Shown: one piece after another, positions 35,241 through 44,088 of the stretch | Layout of the letters: every line of letters starts with the position of its first letter | How positions within the stretch are numbered: position 1 is the stretch's first letter | Assembly: GCF_012927345.1 (NCBI RefSeq) | Contig: NZ_JABBGJ010000050.1 | Coordinates: forward strand, 16,526 to 80,525 | From: Paraburkholderia polaris | Lineage (GTDB): Bacteria > Pseudomonadota > Gammaproteobacteria > Burkholderiales > Burkholderiaceae | DNA: 64,000 bases | Direction: 5' to 3' | The notes under the pieces: model-generated | What the model was told of the DNA's origin: nothing | What the model saw: only the letters and a program-made list of their open reading frames with translations | The model's database searches: none | Made by a program: the position numbers and the translations under genes

Positions 35241-37667
35241 TTAATTCTCCTCTTTGCGTTTAAGCGATGTTGATTGGATAAGCTGGAAGATGCGCTCCGG
35301 CGTGACGGGCAGCTCGCTAATTTCAATGCCTAGCGGTGAAAGCGCGTCGGCTACCGCGTTGGCAATCGCCGCTGGGGAACCGATGGTTCCGCCCTCTCCC
35401 ATTCCGCGGAACCCGCCGAGCGTATTCGGCGCTTCGGTATGCAGGTGAACCATCTCCAGTTCTGGAACCTCAGGCGCAGACGGCAGCAGGTAATCCACCA
35501 TGCTCGCGGTAAGCAACTGACCGTCTGCGTCGTACACGACCTCCTCGAGCAGCGCGGCGCCGACTCCCTGCGCAAGCGCACCCCGCGTCTGGCCTGCGAC
35601 GATGAGCGGATTGATAATTCGGCCGCAGTCTTCGGCAATGACATATCGCTGAATGTGCACCGCGTAAGTCTGCGGGTCGACCTCAACCTGCACGAGGTGA
35701 GTGGCCGAACTGGTCGTGCCGACGACGGGGTCGTAGACACGCGTGACACACATTTCTTCGCGTACATCGCCCGGGACCCTTCCCATCTGCGAGTACAGCG
35801 CACGGGCAAGCTCCGGAAAAGTGATCCGTCCGTCCCCTCCCTGCACACGAATCGAACTGTCGACGCATTCGAGATACTCGACAGGGCTATCGAGTAAGTG
35901 AGCAGCGACCCGCAGCATGCGCTCGCGAAGCTCGCGCGCGGCCAATATCCCCGCCCCGCTGCTGATGACTGCAGTGCGGCTGGCATAACTACCCGTACCG
36001 TGTGGCACTGTCGAGCTGTTGCCCGTAATAACGCGAAGGTCTTCGAGGCGTGCGCCGAGCTCATCGGCGAGTACTTGCCCAAGTGTGGTTTCATGGCCCT
36101 GGCCATGAGAGGCACAACCAAACGAAGCAGTAATTGAGCCCGTCGAATCGAGCTGGATGACACACGTGTCGGTTCCCGTGTTGATTGGCATCCCGGGCGA
36201 TGCTGAGATACGCGATCCGATTCCAGAGAGTTCCGCATAACAGGCAACGCCAATGCCGATCCATCGGCCTTCTGCGCGCGCCCTCGCCTGCGCTTCGCGG
36301 GCGGCGTTGTAGTCAAAACGCTCCATCGCGCCTTCGAGACCGCCCATGAAAGCAGACCTGTCCCACACGATGCCGACCGGCGTACGGTACGGAAACTCCT
36401 CGTCCCGGACCAGGTTACGACGGCGAATTTCAGCTGGGTCAAGACCTAGCTGTTTAGCGGCCATATCCATGAGGCGTTCCATCGCGAAGGTGGAAGTCGG
36501 TCTGCCAACGCCGCGATAAGGCCCGGTAGGCGCCTTCGGCGTGGTAACTCCCCTGACATGGCCGTGATATGCGGGCACGCGATATGGGCCCGGCAGAAAG
36601 CTGATTACCTGTACCGGCTCGATCCCGCAGGTCCACGGGTAAATGGAATACGCGCCCACATCACCAACCACGTCGGCACGCAGACCCAGGATCTGACCAT
36701 GAGCGTCAAGCGACAACTCCGCAGTCACCAGTTCATCGAATGCCTGACTGGTGGAAAGCAGATCCTCGAGGCGGTCGCCAGTCCACTTCACGTTTTCGCC
36801 GATTTTCCGCGCAAGAACGCATACGAGCATTTCCTCCTGGTAAAGCGACGTTTTGCCACCAAAGCCTCCGCCGACGTCGGGTGCTATCGTTGTGAGGCGG
36901 TTACCTGGCATGTCAAGCAGGTCGGCCAGGGCATCGCGGATGATGCCCGGCACCTGACTGGATGTGTATAAAGTGAGCGCGTCTCGCCCTGCGTCAACCT
37001 CGGCGAGATAGCAGCGGGGCTCCATGGCTGCCGATGTCTTCCTGTGAAAACGGAACCGGCCCCCGACCAGAACAGGAGGATTAATAAACGCCTGTTCGAT
37101 CTCACCGCGAACAAAGCTGCGTTCGACGAGGACGTTGCTTGCGAATCCATCGTGCAGCAGCGGAGCATCCTCCAATGCTGCGGCCTCCGCATCTGTGCAG
37201 ACCGGTAGAGGTTCGTATTCCACCTCGATAGCGTCCCGCGCGTCCTCCGCGAGATAACGGCTCTCCGCCAGGATCGCAACGACAGGCTCACCAACGAAAT
37301 GCACTTTCCCATTCGCTAGCGCATGGATTGGCGTCGGCTGATAGCCACTCATACGGGATACAGCGAGCGCCGGCTTGATAAGCCGCTCGATGTCTTGCCA
37401 CGTGTAGACGCCGTAGACCCCGCGCATCCCTCTGGCAGCGTCCGCGCGTATTGCCACGATTCGTGCATGCGGCTGGTCACTTCGCAGGATAGCCATATGC
37501 AAAGCGTGACCACTCGGGCGGTCATCGACATACCGACCCCGTCCAGTCAGGAGTCGGGCGTCTTCAACACGCCTGACGGGCTGCCCGACTAACTTGTCGC
37601 GGGTCCTCTCGCGCACATCTGAATCCGGCGAAGCGGGTTGGGCCCACCGATCGTTACGCTCACTCAT
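35241..37667 (-). CDS. Molybdenum hydroxylase, molybdopterin-binding large subunit
   Basis: 808 residues from the Met at 37667, preceded by GGGGGAAG. Xanthine dehydrogenase-family order: PVRRVEDARLLTGRGRYVDD, then IAPDVGGGFGGKTSLYQEE (Mo-binding Gln/Gly loop), GPYRGVGRPTSTFAMERLMD, FGCASHGQGHETTLGQVLADELG, and the active-site Glu in RGMGEGGTIGSPAAIANAVADAL. It lacks the AYxCSFR loop of CO dehydrogenase form I, so it is an aldehyde oxidase/aromatic hydroxylase or dehydrogenase type. It is expected to hydroxylate a ring or reduce a hydroxyaromatic CoA ester. Its gene overlaps the lactonase gene by 8 bp. Confidence 0.92.
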   Translation of the reverse strand: MSERNDRWAQPASPDSDVRERTRDKLVGQPVRRVEDARLLTGRGRYVDDRPSGHALHMAILRSDQPHARIVAIRADAARGMRGVYGVYTWQDIERLIKPALAVSRMSGYQPTPIHALANGKVHFVGEPVVAILAESRYLAEDARDAIEVEYEPLPVCTDAEAAALEDAPLLHDGFASNVLVERSFVRGEIEQAFINPPVLVGGRFRFHRKTSAAMEPRCYLAEVDAGRDALTLYTSSQVPGIIRDALADLLDMPGNRLTTIAPDVGGGFGGKTSLYQEEMLVCVLARKIGENVKWTGDRLEDLLSTSQAFDELVTAELSLDAHGQILGLRADVVGDVGAYSIYPWTCGIEPVQVISFLPGPYRVPAYHGHVRGVTTPKAPTGPYRGVGRPTSTFAMERLMDMAAKQLGLDPAEIRRRNLVRDEEFPYRTPVGIVWDRSAFMGGLEGAMERFDYNAAREAQARARAEGRWIGIGVACYAELSGIGSRISASPGMPINTGTDTCVIQLDSTGSITASFGCASHGQGHETTLGQVLADELGARLEDLRVITGNSSTVPHGTGSYASRTAVISSGAGILAARELRERMLRVAAHLLDSPVEYLECVDSSIRVQGGDGRITFPELARALYSQMGRVPGDVREEMCVTRVYDPVVGTTSSATHLVQVEVDPQTYAVHIQRYVIAEDCGRIINPLIVAGQTRGALAQGVGAALLEEVVYDADGQLLTASMVDYLLPSAPEVPELEMVHLHTEAPNTLGGFRGMGEGGTIGSPAAIANAVADALSPLGIEISELPVTPERIFQLIQSTSLKRKEEN

Positions 37668-38421
37668 ATCGATCTTCCCCCTTACGCATTTCCTCCCATT
37701 GGTCCGGGTCATGGCCAAATATGACCTTTGCTCCAGACGCGGCAATACGTTGGACTTCGCGTAGTGACGCCATCGCCAGGTCAGGGTTCCACGTGTTGCG
37801 CGGCATCACCTCGCGGTCCAGATTGGGTCTCATGGCAACTGCGTCTGCAGCGAGCAGGAAACTGCCATCCCGGCTCAGCGTCGCGACCGCGCCAACGCTT
37901 CCCGGTGTGTGTCCGGGCAGAGGTACCAGGACTAACCTCCCGTCGCCAAAAACGTCATGCTCACCGTCAATGGCTTCGGTCGGCATGGGATGCTCCCAGT
38001 CGGCCGGGATGTACCCTTTCTGCACGGCGTCTGGACCCTGCGCGGCCTCCAATTCCTTGTAGTGACAGAAGAACGTGGCGCGCTTGAAAAACCCGTTGCA
38101 TCCACAATGGTCAGAGTGCAGGTGCGAGTTGACCACGATGTCAATGTTATCCGGCACTAGTCCTAGCGTTGCCAGCTGTGAAACAACGTTGTCCTCGGGA
38201 CCGCTCAAAGGCATCATCGCCTTGGCCATCGCACCCCAACGGCCAGTCGCATCTACCGCGGTATCCGGATGGCATCCGGTGTCGAAAAGGACGTTGCCCT
38301 GTGCATGACGCAACAGTACGCAGGAAACCGGCAAATCGATTGTCTCGGTGCGCTCCGCTTCCGGTAGATAAACGCTCTTGCGCATACGCAGTCGACCACC
38401 GTTGAGAATATGCATTTTCAT
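37660..38421 (-). CDS. Metallo-beta-lactamase fold lactonase, AHL-lactonase-like
   Basis: 253 residues. The dinuclear metal motif HLHSDHCG, followed by a His in LPGHTPGSVGAV, the bridging Asp in LLAADAVAMR and a His in VIFGHDPDQW, all match N-acyl homoserine lactonase-type enzymes. These open lactone rings. The gene is enclosed between the 2Fe-2S and large subunits of the molybdenum hydroxylase, overlapping both (ATGA at 38418-38421 and 8 bp at 37660). I infer that it hydrolyses a lactone intermediate of the pathway, with quorum quenching as the alternative. Confidence 0.88.
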   Translation of the reverse strand: MKMHILNGGRLRMRKSVYLPEAERTETIDLPVSCVLLRHAQGNVLFDTGCHPDTAVDATGRWGAMAKAMMPLSGPEDNVVSQLATLGLVPDNIDIVVNSHLHSDHCGCNGFFKRATFFCHYKELEAAQGPDAVQKGYIPADWEHPMPTEAIDGEHDVFGDGRLVLVPLPGHTPGSVGAVATLSRDGSFLLAADAVAMRPNLDREVMPRNTWNPDLAMASLREVQRIAASGAKVIFGHDPDQWEEMRKGEDRYE

Positions 38422-38954
38422 GGTGTATCGTCCTTGCTGATTTTCTGGCTTCCTGCAGCATCGCGAAGAGCGTTTCGTCCGGTCACGCAGACGCGAACCG
38501 CCTCAACGATGCCTTGATAGCCCGTACAGCGACAGAGATTCCCCGAGAGAACGTCCCTGATCTCTTCATCGCTATCGAGCGGATATTTTTGCAACGCATC
38601 TGCACAGCTGGCCAGCATGCCTGGCGTACAGAAACCGCATTGCAAGCCGTGATGCTCCCGAAAAGCTTCCTGCAAAGGACTGAGCGCGTCGATGGTGCCC
38701 ATACTCTCGACCGTGCGGACTTCACAACCATTTGCACGGATCGCGAGCATCAGGCACGAGCGCACGCTGTCGCCGTCAACCATCACCGTGCATGCACCGC
38801 AAACGCCGTGCTCGCAGCCAACGTGGGTTCCCGTCAGCCCAAGCGTGTGCCGCAGATAATCGGACAGTAGAAGACGTGGTTCGACATCATCCTCGTGGAC
38901 CTTCCCATTGACCAGGACCCACAGAGGTTTGAGAGGGATTTCAGTATCACTCAT
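38418..38954 (-). CDS. Molybdenum hydroxylase, [2Fe-2S] small subunit
   Basis: 178 residues from the Met at 38954, whose ATG overlaps the stop of the FAD subunit gene. The N-terminal plant-type ferredoxin cluster is CEHGVCGACTVMVDG with a further Cys in SCLML. The C-terminal helical cluster domain has QCGFCTPGML and LCRCTGYQGIVEAV. It carries electrons from the molybdopterin site to FAD. All eight cysteines appear present. Confidence 0.94.
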   Translation of the reverse strand: MSDTEIPLKPLWVLVNGKVHEDDVEPRLLLSDYLRHTLGLTGTHVGCEHGVCGACTVMVDGDSVRSCLMLAIRANGCEVRTVESMGTIDALSPLQEAFREHHGLQCGFCTPGMLASCADALQKYPLDSDEEIRDVLSGNLCRCTGYQGIVEAVRVCVTGRNALRDAAGSQKISKDDTP

Positions 38955-39829
38955 TGAGCGACTCCTGCGGCGCGCTGCCACGCTTTGCGTGTTACACGCT
39001 CCATCAATACGCCGGCAAGATGACGGCGGAATTCAGGCGAAGCATGCAGATCGGTATTCGGTTGCAGCGAATCGCAGGCTGCATGGACGGCATCGGCCAT
39101 CACCTCGTCGGAGAGCACTTTCCCAGTCAGTACTGCTTCGGCTTCGGGACGGCGCATCGGCGTATCACCGACACCCATCATCGCGACGCGGGCCTCGCGG
39201 ATCTCACCGCCCTGCACATTGAGTAACACGCCAACAGCTGCAAGCGCGAAGTCGCCTGCGCGCCGCGCAAACTCCTGGAAGCACCATCCCATGCCAGCGG
39301 GCAATCCCGGGAGTTCGACACGGACGACAATTTCGTCATCGTCCAGGGCAGTCGTCAGCGGTGCGACAAAGAATTCGGATGCCGGGATTTCCCGTTCGCC
39401 CCGAACCGAACGAGCAACGATCACAGCGTCGAGAAGACGGCTCAGCATCGGCAGTTCTGCGGCCGGATCAGCATGCGACAGACTTCCGCCGATCGTGCCG
39501 CGGTTGCGAATCGCGAGATGGGCAACGTTGTGCATCGTCTCCGGAATCACAGGAAATCGGCTTGCGACCAACGCCGAAGTTTCAAGCACTCGATGCCGCG
39601 TCAGAGCGCCGATCGTGAGTCCGCCATCGCTGCGTTCGCGGACGTACTCGAGTTCTAGCAGCCTGCTGATATCGATGATGAGTGCCGGCCGCATGACCCT
39701 GAAGTTCAACATTGGCGTCAAACTCTGACCACCTGCCATCAGCTTGGCATCATCGACGTTAGCTGCAAGCACCTCAACAGCGTCGTCGATGGTGTCGGGA
39801 CAACAGTAATCAAAAGGAGCAGGTTTCAT
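38951..39829 (-). CDS. Molybdenum hydroxylase, FAD-binding medium subunit
   Basis: 292 residues. FAD-binding PCMH-type features: DAKLMAGGQSLTPMLNFRVMRP and the second flavin motif NRGTIGGSLSHADPAAELP (TIGGxxxxxDPAxELP). The C-terminal domain (EFARRAGDFALAAVGVLLN) is the CO-dehydrogenase flavoprotein type. No 4Fe-4S insertion, as found in 4-hydroxybenzoyl-CoA reductase beta subunits, is visible: the subunit is of the short form. It is 11 bp after the CoxG-crotonase gene. Confidence 0.93.
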   Translation of the reverse strand: MKPAPFDYCCPDTIDDAVEVLAANVDDAKLMAGGQSLTPMLNFRVMRPALIIDISRLLELEYVRERSDGGLTIGALTRHRVLETSALVASRFPVIPETMHNVAHLAIRNRGTIGGSLSHADPAAELPMLSRLLDAVIVARSVRGEREIPASEFFVAPLTTALDDDEIVVRVELPGLPAGMGWCFQEFARRAGDFALAAVGVLLNVQGGEIREARVAMMGVGDTPMRRPEAEAVLTGKVLSDEVMADAVHAACDSLQPNTDLHASPEFRRHLAGVLMERVTRKAWQRAAGVAQ

Positions 39830-39840
39830 AGTGATCCCGT

Positions 39841-41433
39841 CTAGCGGCCCTGAAACTTTGGCGAACGCTTTTCACCGAACGCAGCGCGCCCTTCGCGGTA
39901 ATCTTCGCTGGCAGCTGCGGCGGCAATGAGTGCCTCAGATCTGACCAGATCGAGAGCGCCCGTCCCCATCGCCATCCCGTTGAGAAGGTACTTGGCACCT
40001 GCCATGGTCAGTGGCGCATTGCCCGCCAGCGATGTGGCAAAAGCACGGGCCTCGGCCATTGGGTCACTTTTGGCAACCTGCTGCTTCGCGCCGATAAGGC
40101 GCTCCCAAAAAGACCGGCCTGAAGCAACCACGCCAAGGCCGGCGACCTGATCTACGAAACCGATTCTCAGGGCGTGGGTGGCGTCAAACCGTTGGCCGCC
40201 ATACAGAATCTTCTTTGCTTCGGAGAGCCCGACGAGAGATAGCAGCTTGCGCGTTCCCTTCACGCCGTAAATGATCGACAGACGCGCAGCGGGTATTCCC
40301 ATCATTGCGTCCTGACCCGCAAAACGGAAATCGCAGGACATGGCCAGATGGGCTCCCCCTCCCAGGCAGTAGCCCCGCAGTACTGCGACCGTCGGCTTCG
40401 ATATGTTTACGATGGCATCACAACAGGCGTCAACGGCGACTTCATACGTCGTCGCCTGCGCGACGTCAGCGCGGACCTGTTCGAATTCGGCGATGTCGGC
40501 CCCGGCACAAAAGTCCGCGCCTGCGCCAGTTAGAATCACGGCGCGCACTTCCGGGTTGCGGTCGAGTGCGGCCATGATCGACGGCATCGCAAGCCACATC
40601 CCGTAAGTCATGGCATTTCGGCTGCCAGGACGGTTCAGCGTGACCACGGCGACCTGATCCGAAATCCAGACCTTGATCTTTTCTGAAGTCAACACGTCCA
40701 TCACCTCAGCCTGCGCTTCTGCGGCCGGCACTTGTGACACGGGCGTTAGTACCGGCGCAGGCTGCGCAGGAATATCCCGCGGTGCCGCAGCACGCTCGGG
40801 CACGGTTGGCGTTGGCGCCGCCTCCAGTGTCGATGCTTTCGCGTTGGCTGCAGCAGGTGCAGCAGCGGCTGCGGGCGTAGCTGCTGGGGCCTCCACGGTC
40901 GCGACTTCGGCTACCGGGACCGAGAGTTCCTGCATGAAAGCGTGCATGCCAGCCGGTTGTGCAGCAGAGAGCGAAGTGGAGTCTGACGCGCGGCCATCCA
41001 CCTGCTTGCGGAACAGTTCAAAGAAGTCATCGGCGGATTTACGTGCCGCAGCATCAATCATGCGGGAGCCGAGTTGCGCCAGCTTGCCGCCGACGTTTGC
41101 CTTCACGCCGTAACGCAGGAGTGTCACCGTCGGCTCAAGAGCGTCAAGCGACACCTCAATATCGGCACGTGCGAAGCCCGCCGCACCGCCTGAACCTTCC
41201 CCAGTCAACGTATAGCTACGCGGCGGGGCAATATTCGAGAGGCTGACTTTGCCAGCGAATCGCGCTTTGATCGGCCCGACCCTGGATACGACCGTTGCTG
41301 TGAACTCATTCTTAGCTGTGCTTTCGAGGGATTCGCACCCTGGAATACTCGCTTGCAGGACCGCGGGATCATTCAGCGCTTCCCACACGACTTCGCGCGC
41401 AGCCTCCAGCCTCGCTTCGCCGACCATTTCCAT
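39841..41433 (-). CDS. CoxG-type SRPBCC domain fused to enoyl-CoA hydratase/isomerase
   Basis: 530 residues. Residues 1-150 are a CoxG-like SRPBCC domain (MVGEARLEAAREVVWEALNDPAVLQASIPGCESL, then KVSLSNIAPPRSYTLTGEGSGGAAGFA, LRYGVKANVGGKLAQLGSRMID). Residues 155-245 are an Ala/Pro-rich linker. Residues 250-530 are a crotonase (VAVVTLNRPGSRNAM, oxyanion-hole residues in DFCAGADIAEF and GYCLGGGAHLAMSCDFRF). CoxG proteins serve molybdenum hydroxylase assembly or membrane attachment; crotonases hydrate or cleave acyl-CoAs. Fusion would tether the second step to the hydroxylase. Ribosome binding site GGAGGAG. In other clusters the two are separate genes. Confidence 0.9.
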   Translation of the reverse strand: MEMVGEARLEAAREVVWEALNDPAVLQASIPGCESLESTAKNEFTATVVSRVGPIKARFAGKVSLSNIAPPRSYTLTGEGSGGAAGFARADIEVSLDALEPTVTLLRYGVKANVGGKLAQLGSRMIDAAARKSADDFFELFRKQVDGRASDSTSLSAAQPAGMHAFMQELSVPVAEVATVEAPAATPAAAAAPAAANAKASTLEAAPTPTVPERAAAPRDIPAQPAPVLTPVSQVPAAEAQAEVMDVLTSEKIKVWISDQVAVVTLNRPGSRNAMTYGMWLAMPSIMAALDRNPEVRAVILTGAGADFCAGADIAEFEQVRADVAQATTYEVAVDACCDAIVNISKPTVAVLRGYCLGGGAHLAMSCDFRFAGQDAMMGIPAARLSIIYGVKGTRKLLSLVGLSEAKKILYGGQRFDATHALRIGFVDQVAGLGVVASGRSFWERLIGAKQQVAKSDPMAEARAFATSLAGNAPLTMAGAKYLLNGMAMGTGALDLVRSEALIAAAAASEDYREGRAAFGEKRSPKFQGR

Positions 41434-41483
41434 TATTGACTCCTCCGTCTCACAGTATGTTTTGCGCTTGCGATGAACTGGGC

Positions 41484-41921
41484 TTATGCGGCTATCGATT
41501 CCAGAACAGCACGCACGGCCTCCGGAATGGGCACGGAGCGATTGTTTGCGCGCTCCACATAGACGTGCACAAACTGGCCAACCGCGCAGGCCTCGTGGGA
41601 CTCGTTGCGGAACAGCGCAATTTCATATCGAACGCTTGAGTTACCAAGGTGTATCACCTTTAGGCCAATGTGGACGGTGTCTGGAAACGCTACTGAAGAG
41701 AAAAACGTACATTTCGTTTCGATAACGAGGCCAACGATTTTGTTGTTAGCGATATCGAGAACGCCTTGCTCGATCAGATGGCGGTTCACAGCGGTGTCGA
41801 AGAACGCGTAATAGACGACGTTGTTCACGTGGCCGTACACGTCGTTATCCCCCCAGCGCGTCGGCAATATCGTGAAGTGACGGTATGCCTCCCGACGCGT
41901 CGGCCTGGCCTTTTCGCTCAC
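41484..41921 (-). CDS. Acyl-CoA thioesterase, 4-hydroxybenzoyl-CoA thioesterase fold
   Basis: 145 residues from a GTG at 41921, which overlaps the stop of the alcohol dehydrogenase gene (GTGA). The hot-dog fold signature is PTRWGDNDVYGHVNNVVYYAFFDTAVNRHLI, with the catalytic Asp in GDNDVYGHVNN. It hydrolyses an acyl-CoA, releasing CoA at the end of the route or from a dead-end intermediate. A longer frame runs upstream but is read by the overlapping gene. Confidence 0.9.
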   Translation of the reverse strand: MSEKARPTRREAYRHFTILPTRWGDNDVYGHVNNVVYYAFFDTAVNRHLIEQGVLDIANNKIVGLVIETKCTFFSSVAFPDTVHIGLKVIHLGNSSVRYEIALFRNESHEACAVGQFVHVYVERANNRSVPIPEAVRAVLESIAA

Positions 41922-43069
41922 AAGACCTCCTCGTAGATCGCCTTGGCATCTTCGATGGCAATTTCTCTCGGATTGTTTACGAGGAGACGCGTCTGACGCA
42001 TCGCATCTTCGGCCAATGCCGTAATGTCGGCGGCCGCAATGCCGACGTCCCGGAGGCGGGTCGGCAACGCCAATTCTGTCGGTAAAGCCGCGAGACGCTC
42101 GACGAGTGCCTGAGCCTTTTGAGCCTGGGTTCCCTGGACATTCAGAATCACCACAGGCGCCAGTTCTGCGTAAAGCGACTCCGCAGCTTCCAGGTTGAAG
42201 CGCATGACCGCGGGCAGAACAAGAGAATTCGACAAGCCGTGTGGCACGTGAAACCGGGCGCCGACCGGATATGCGAGCGCGTGAACGCCGGCAACCGGAG
42301 CATTGGCAAACGCCAAGCCCGCGAGCATCGCCCCCAGCAGCATCCCCTGACGCGCCTCGCAGTTCGTTCCATTGGAACAGGCTTCGTGAATATTCAAGCT
42401 GAGCAGGCGCAGGGCCTCTCGGGCCAGGCAATCTGAGACAGGATTTTTCAAACGCTTGCTCGTGTATGCCTCAATCGCATGCACCATCGCATCAATGCCA
42501 GTAGCAGCCGTCACAGCTGCGGGAAGACCCAGCGTCAGTTCGGCGTCCAGCACGGCAACGTCGGGTAAAAGAACGGGGGACACGACACCTTTCTTCTCGC
42601 CCTCACCTGTCGTGACGATGGAAATAGGCGTCACCTCCGACCCTGTGCCAGCGGTTGTCGGCACCAGAATGAGTGGCAACCGGGGACCTTTCGCAACGCC
42701 GACGCCGTAGATCTCGTCGAGCTTCTCCGTCCCATGCGCCAGAAGCGCGACAAGCTTTGCTACGTCCATCGAGCTTCCGCCGCCGAGCCCAATGACGCCG
42801 TCAGCACCCGATTGGACCGCGGCATCTGTCGCTGCAAGAATCACGTGCGCGGGCGGATCCGCCTGTACGTCAGAGTAGACCGTTACCGCTATCTCTTCGG
42901 CAGCGAAGCTGCGCAGCGCCGACTTGGTCAAGCCGTTGTCCACCACACCTTTATCCGTCACCAGAAAGATATTCCGGCAGCCTAAACGCTTGGCAATCTG
43001 GCCCAAACGGGCGGAAGCGCCGGGTTCGACGACGGTGGAACGGGTCGACTGAAATTCAAAACTGGTCAC
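41918..43069 (-). CDS. Iron-containing alcohol dehydrogenase
   Basis: 383 residues, GTG start with AAGGAGAT upstream. Family motifs: GLGGGSSMDVAKLVA (NAD site), LILVPTTAGTGSEVTPISIVTT, and the metal ligands in GVHALAYPVGARFHVPHGLSNSLVLP (His residues) plus a preceding Asp in DAMVHAIEAYTS. It is the first gene of the large catabolic operon, with the shared 23-bp motif 52 bp upstream. A role in oxidising a substrate alcohol to aldehyde is inferred; related maleylacetate reductases belong to the same family and cannot be excluded. Confidence 0.92.
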   Translation of the reverse strand: MTSFEFQSTRSTVVEPGASARLGQIAKRLGCRNIFLVTDKGVVDNGLTKSALRSFAAEEIAVTVYSDVQADPPAHVILAATDAAVQSGADGVIGLGGGSSMDVAKLVALLAHGTEKLDEIYGVGVAKGPRLPLILVPTTAGTGSEVTPISIVTTGEGEKKGVVSPVLLPDVAVLDAELTLGLPAAVTAATGIDAMVHAIEAYTSKRLKNPVSDCLAREALRLLSLNIHEACSNGTNCEARQGMLLGAMLAGLAFANAPVAGVHALAYPVGARFHVPHGLSNSLVLPAVMRFNLEAAESLYAELAPVVILNVQGTQAQKAQALVERLAALPTELALPTRLRDVGIAAADITALAEDAMRQTRLLVNNPREIAIEDAKAIYEEVL

Positions 43070-43120
43070 GATATCTCCTTGGCCTGACGAGCGTCCCGAA
43101 ACTCTCGATACGCGTGCTTG

Positions 43121-43143
43121 TCACTTGCGTAACTAGACTATAA
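43121..43143 (-). promoter_or_regulatory. Shared 23-bp motif upstream of the catabolic operon
   Basis: Read toward the operon: TTATAGTCTAGTTACGCAAG then TGA. It matches 30515-30537 and 46179-46201 at most positions. A partial copy (GAGTAATGCAAGTTA) is on the same strand at 43345-43359. Confidence 0.7.
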
Positions 43144-43523
43144 TTAGCCGAGGCACACTTTGCAAGCGGGTTTTCCCTCTCCCGGGAGCCGGAAGACTTG
43201 CCCCCATTTTCTGATTGCATATCCGTCTGATTACATAGCTTGCCCCCGAAACACTCGTGCAGACGGGCATTAGGGCGGGGAATGGCGTCGGAGCAGCGGC
43301 TGTCAGTAAGCCCTCGCGACGCATTGCTACTGATCATGCAAAGGTAACTTGCATTACTCGTTCAAATCGTGACACCATGGAGATGCTCGCGTGGTGAGGT
43401 TCGGCGAGCGGGAATCGAGGGGGCTTTGCCGAAAGAGCAGTATGATTGGTTCAACTCGATGGGGCGGCGGTCCGGAGAGACAGGACCGTGGCGCTTCGCC
43501 AACTCGTCTAAATGGAGACCCTT
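43144..43523. other. Intergenic stretch with operon promoter, no gene recognised
   Basis: 380 bp between the catabolic operon and a plus-strand hypothetical gene. It contains a partial copy of the shared motif near 43345-43360. Short frames show no domain. Confidence 0.5.
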
Positions 43524-43853
43524 GTGAAGATCGTTATCAACAGGGAAGTAGGCGCGTTTAACTTGAGTGACGAGGCCGCGCATCGCTATCTGCGGATGAG
43601 TGGGCGGGACGGGATGGACAGTGAGTCCAGCGCAACATTGTCGCGTCAATTCGCCCACCAATATGCGCGCCGCAGCGACCCGGTATTAGTTGAAGTGGTC
43701 GAGAAGATGGGCCCCTCAGCAAGCGGAGACGATGCTTGCCTTGAAGTCGTTGACGTGCCTGCCACTGGTTGGCGCCTTCTCGACGTGTGCGGCATTGAGT
43801 GCGTCGTATCCGACGCTGGCGCACAAAGCGTGTCGACGTCGCAAACCCGCTAG
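43524..43853 (+). CDS. Hypothetical protein, 109 aa
   Basis: I choose the GTG at 43524 (GTGAAGATCGTTATC), 8 bp after GGAGA, giving VKIVINREVGAFNLSDEAAHRYL. This N-terminus and the later RRSDPVLVEVVEKMG...CLEVVDVPATGWRLLDVCGIECV resemble a widespread small family with pattern KIVINxxxGxFxLSxEA and RxDPxLVxVVExLG. The function of that family is unknown to me. It stands alone between the catabolic operon and the HxlR gene. Confidence 0.65.
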   Translation: MKIVINREVGAFNLSDEAAHRYLRMSGRDGMDSESSATLSRQFAHQYARRSDPVLVEVVEKMGPSASGDDACLEVVDVPATGWRLLDVCGIECVVSDAGAQSVSTSQTR

Positions 43854-44088
43854 CAGAAGGGCATATTGTCTGTGGATTGCGATTTTTTCGCGCGGTGTCC
43901 ACGGGGCTGCGAGAAAGGCGCAGCCGACCTGCTGATTGACAACGGGGAGGAGCAGCTGTATTTGCCGCCAAGACATCGCATGCCGTGTCGACCAACTAAT
44001 TTTGGAAGTGCTCACCGGCACCGAAGCGCAGGAAAGGCGCTCAATCGCCGGCCCCTCTCAGCAAGACGCGGTAGAGCAACCACCCTTC

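Noticed and set aside
37660..38421. Naming the lactonase as an AiiA/AttM quorum-quenching gene
   Set aside because: The fold allows it, but the operon position points to a pathway role. I keep only the family name.
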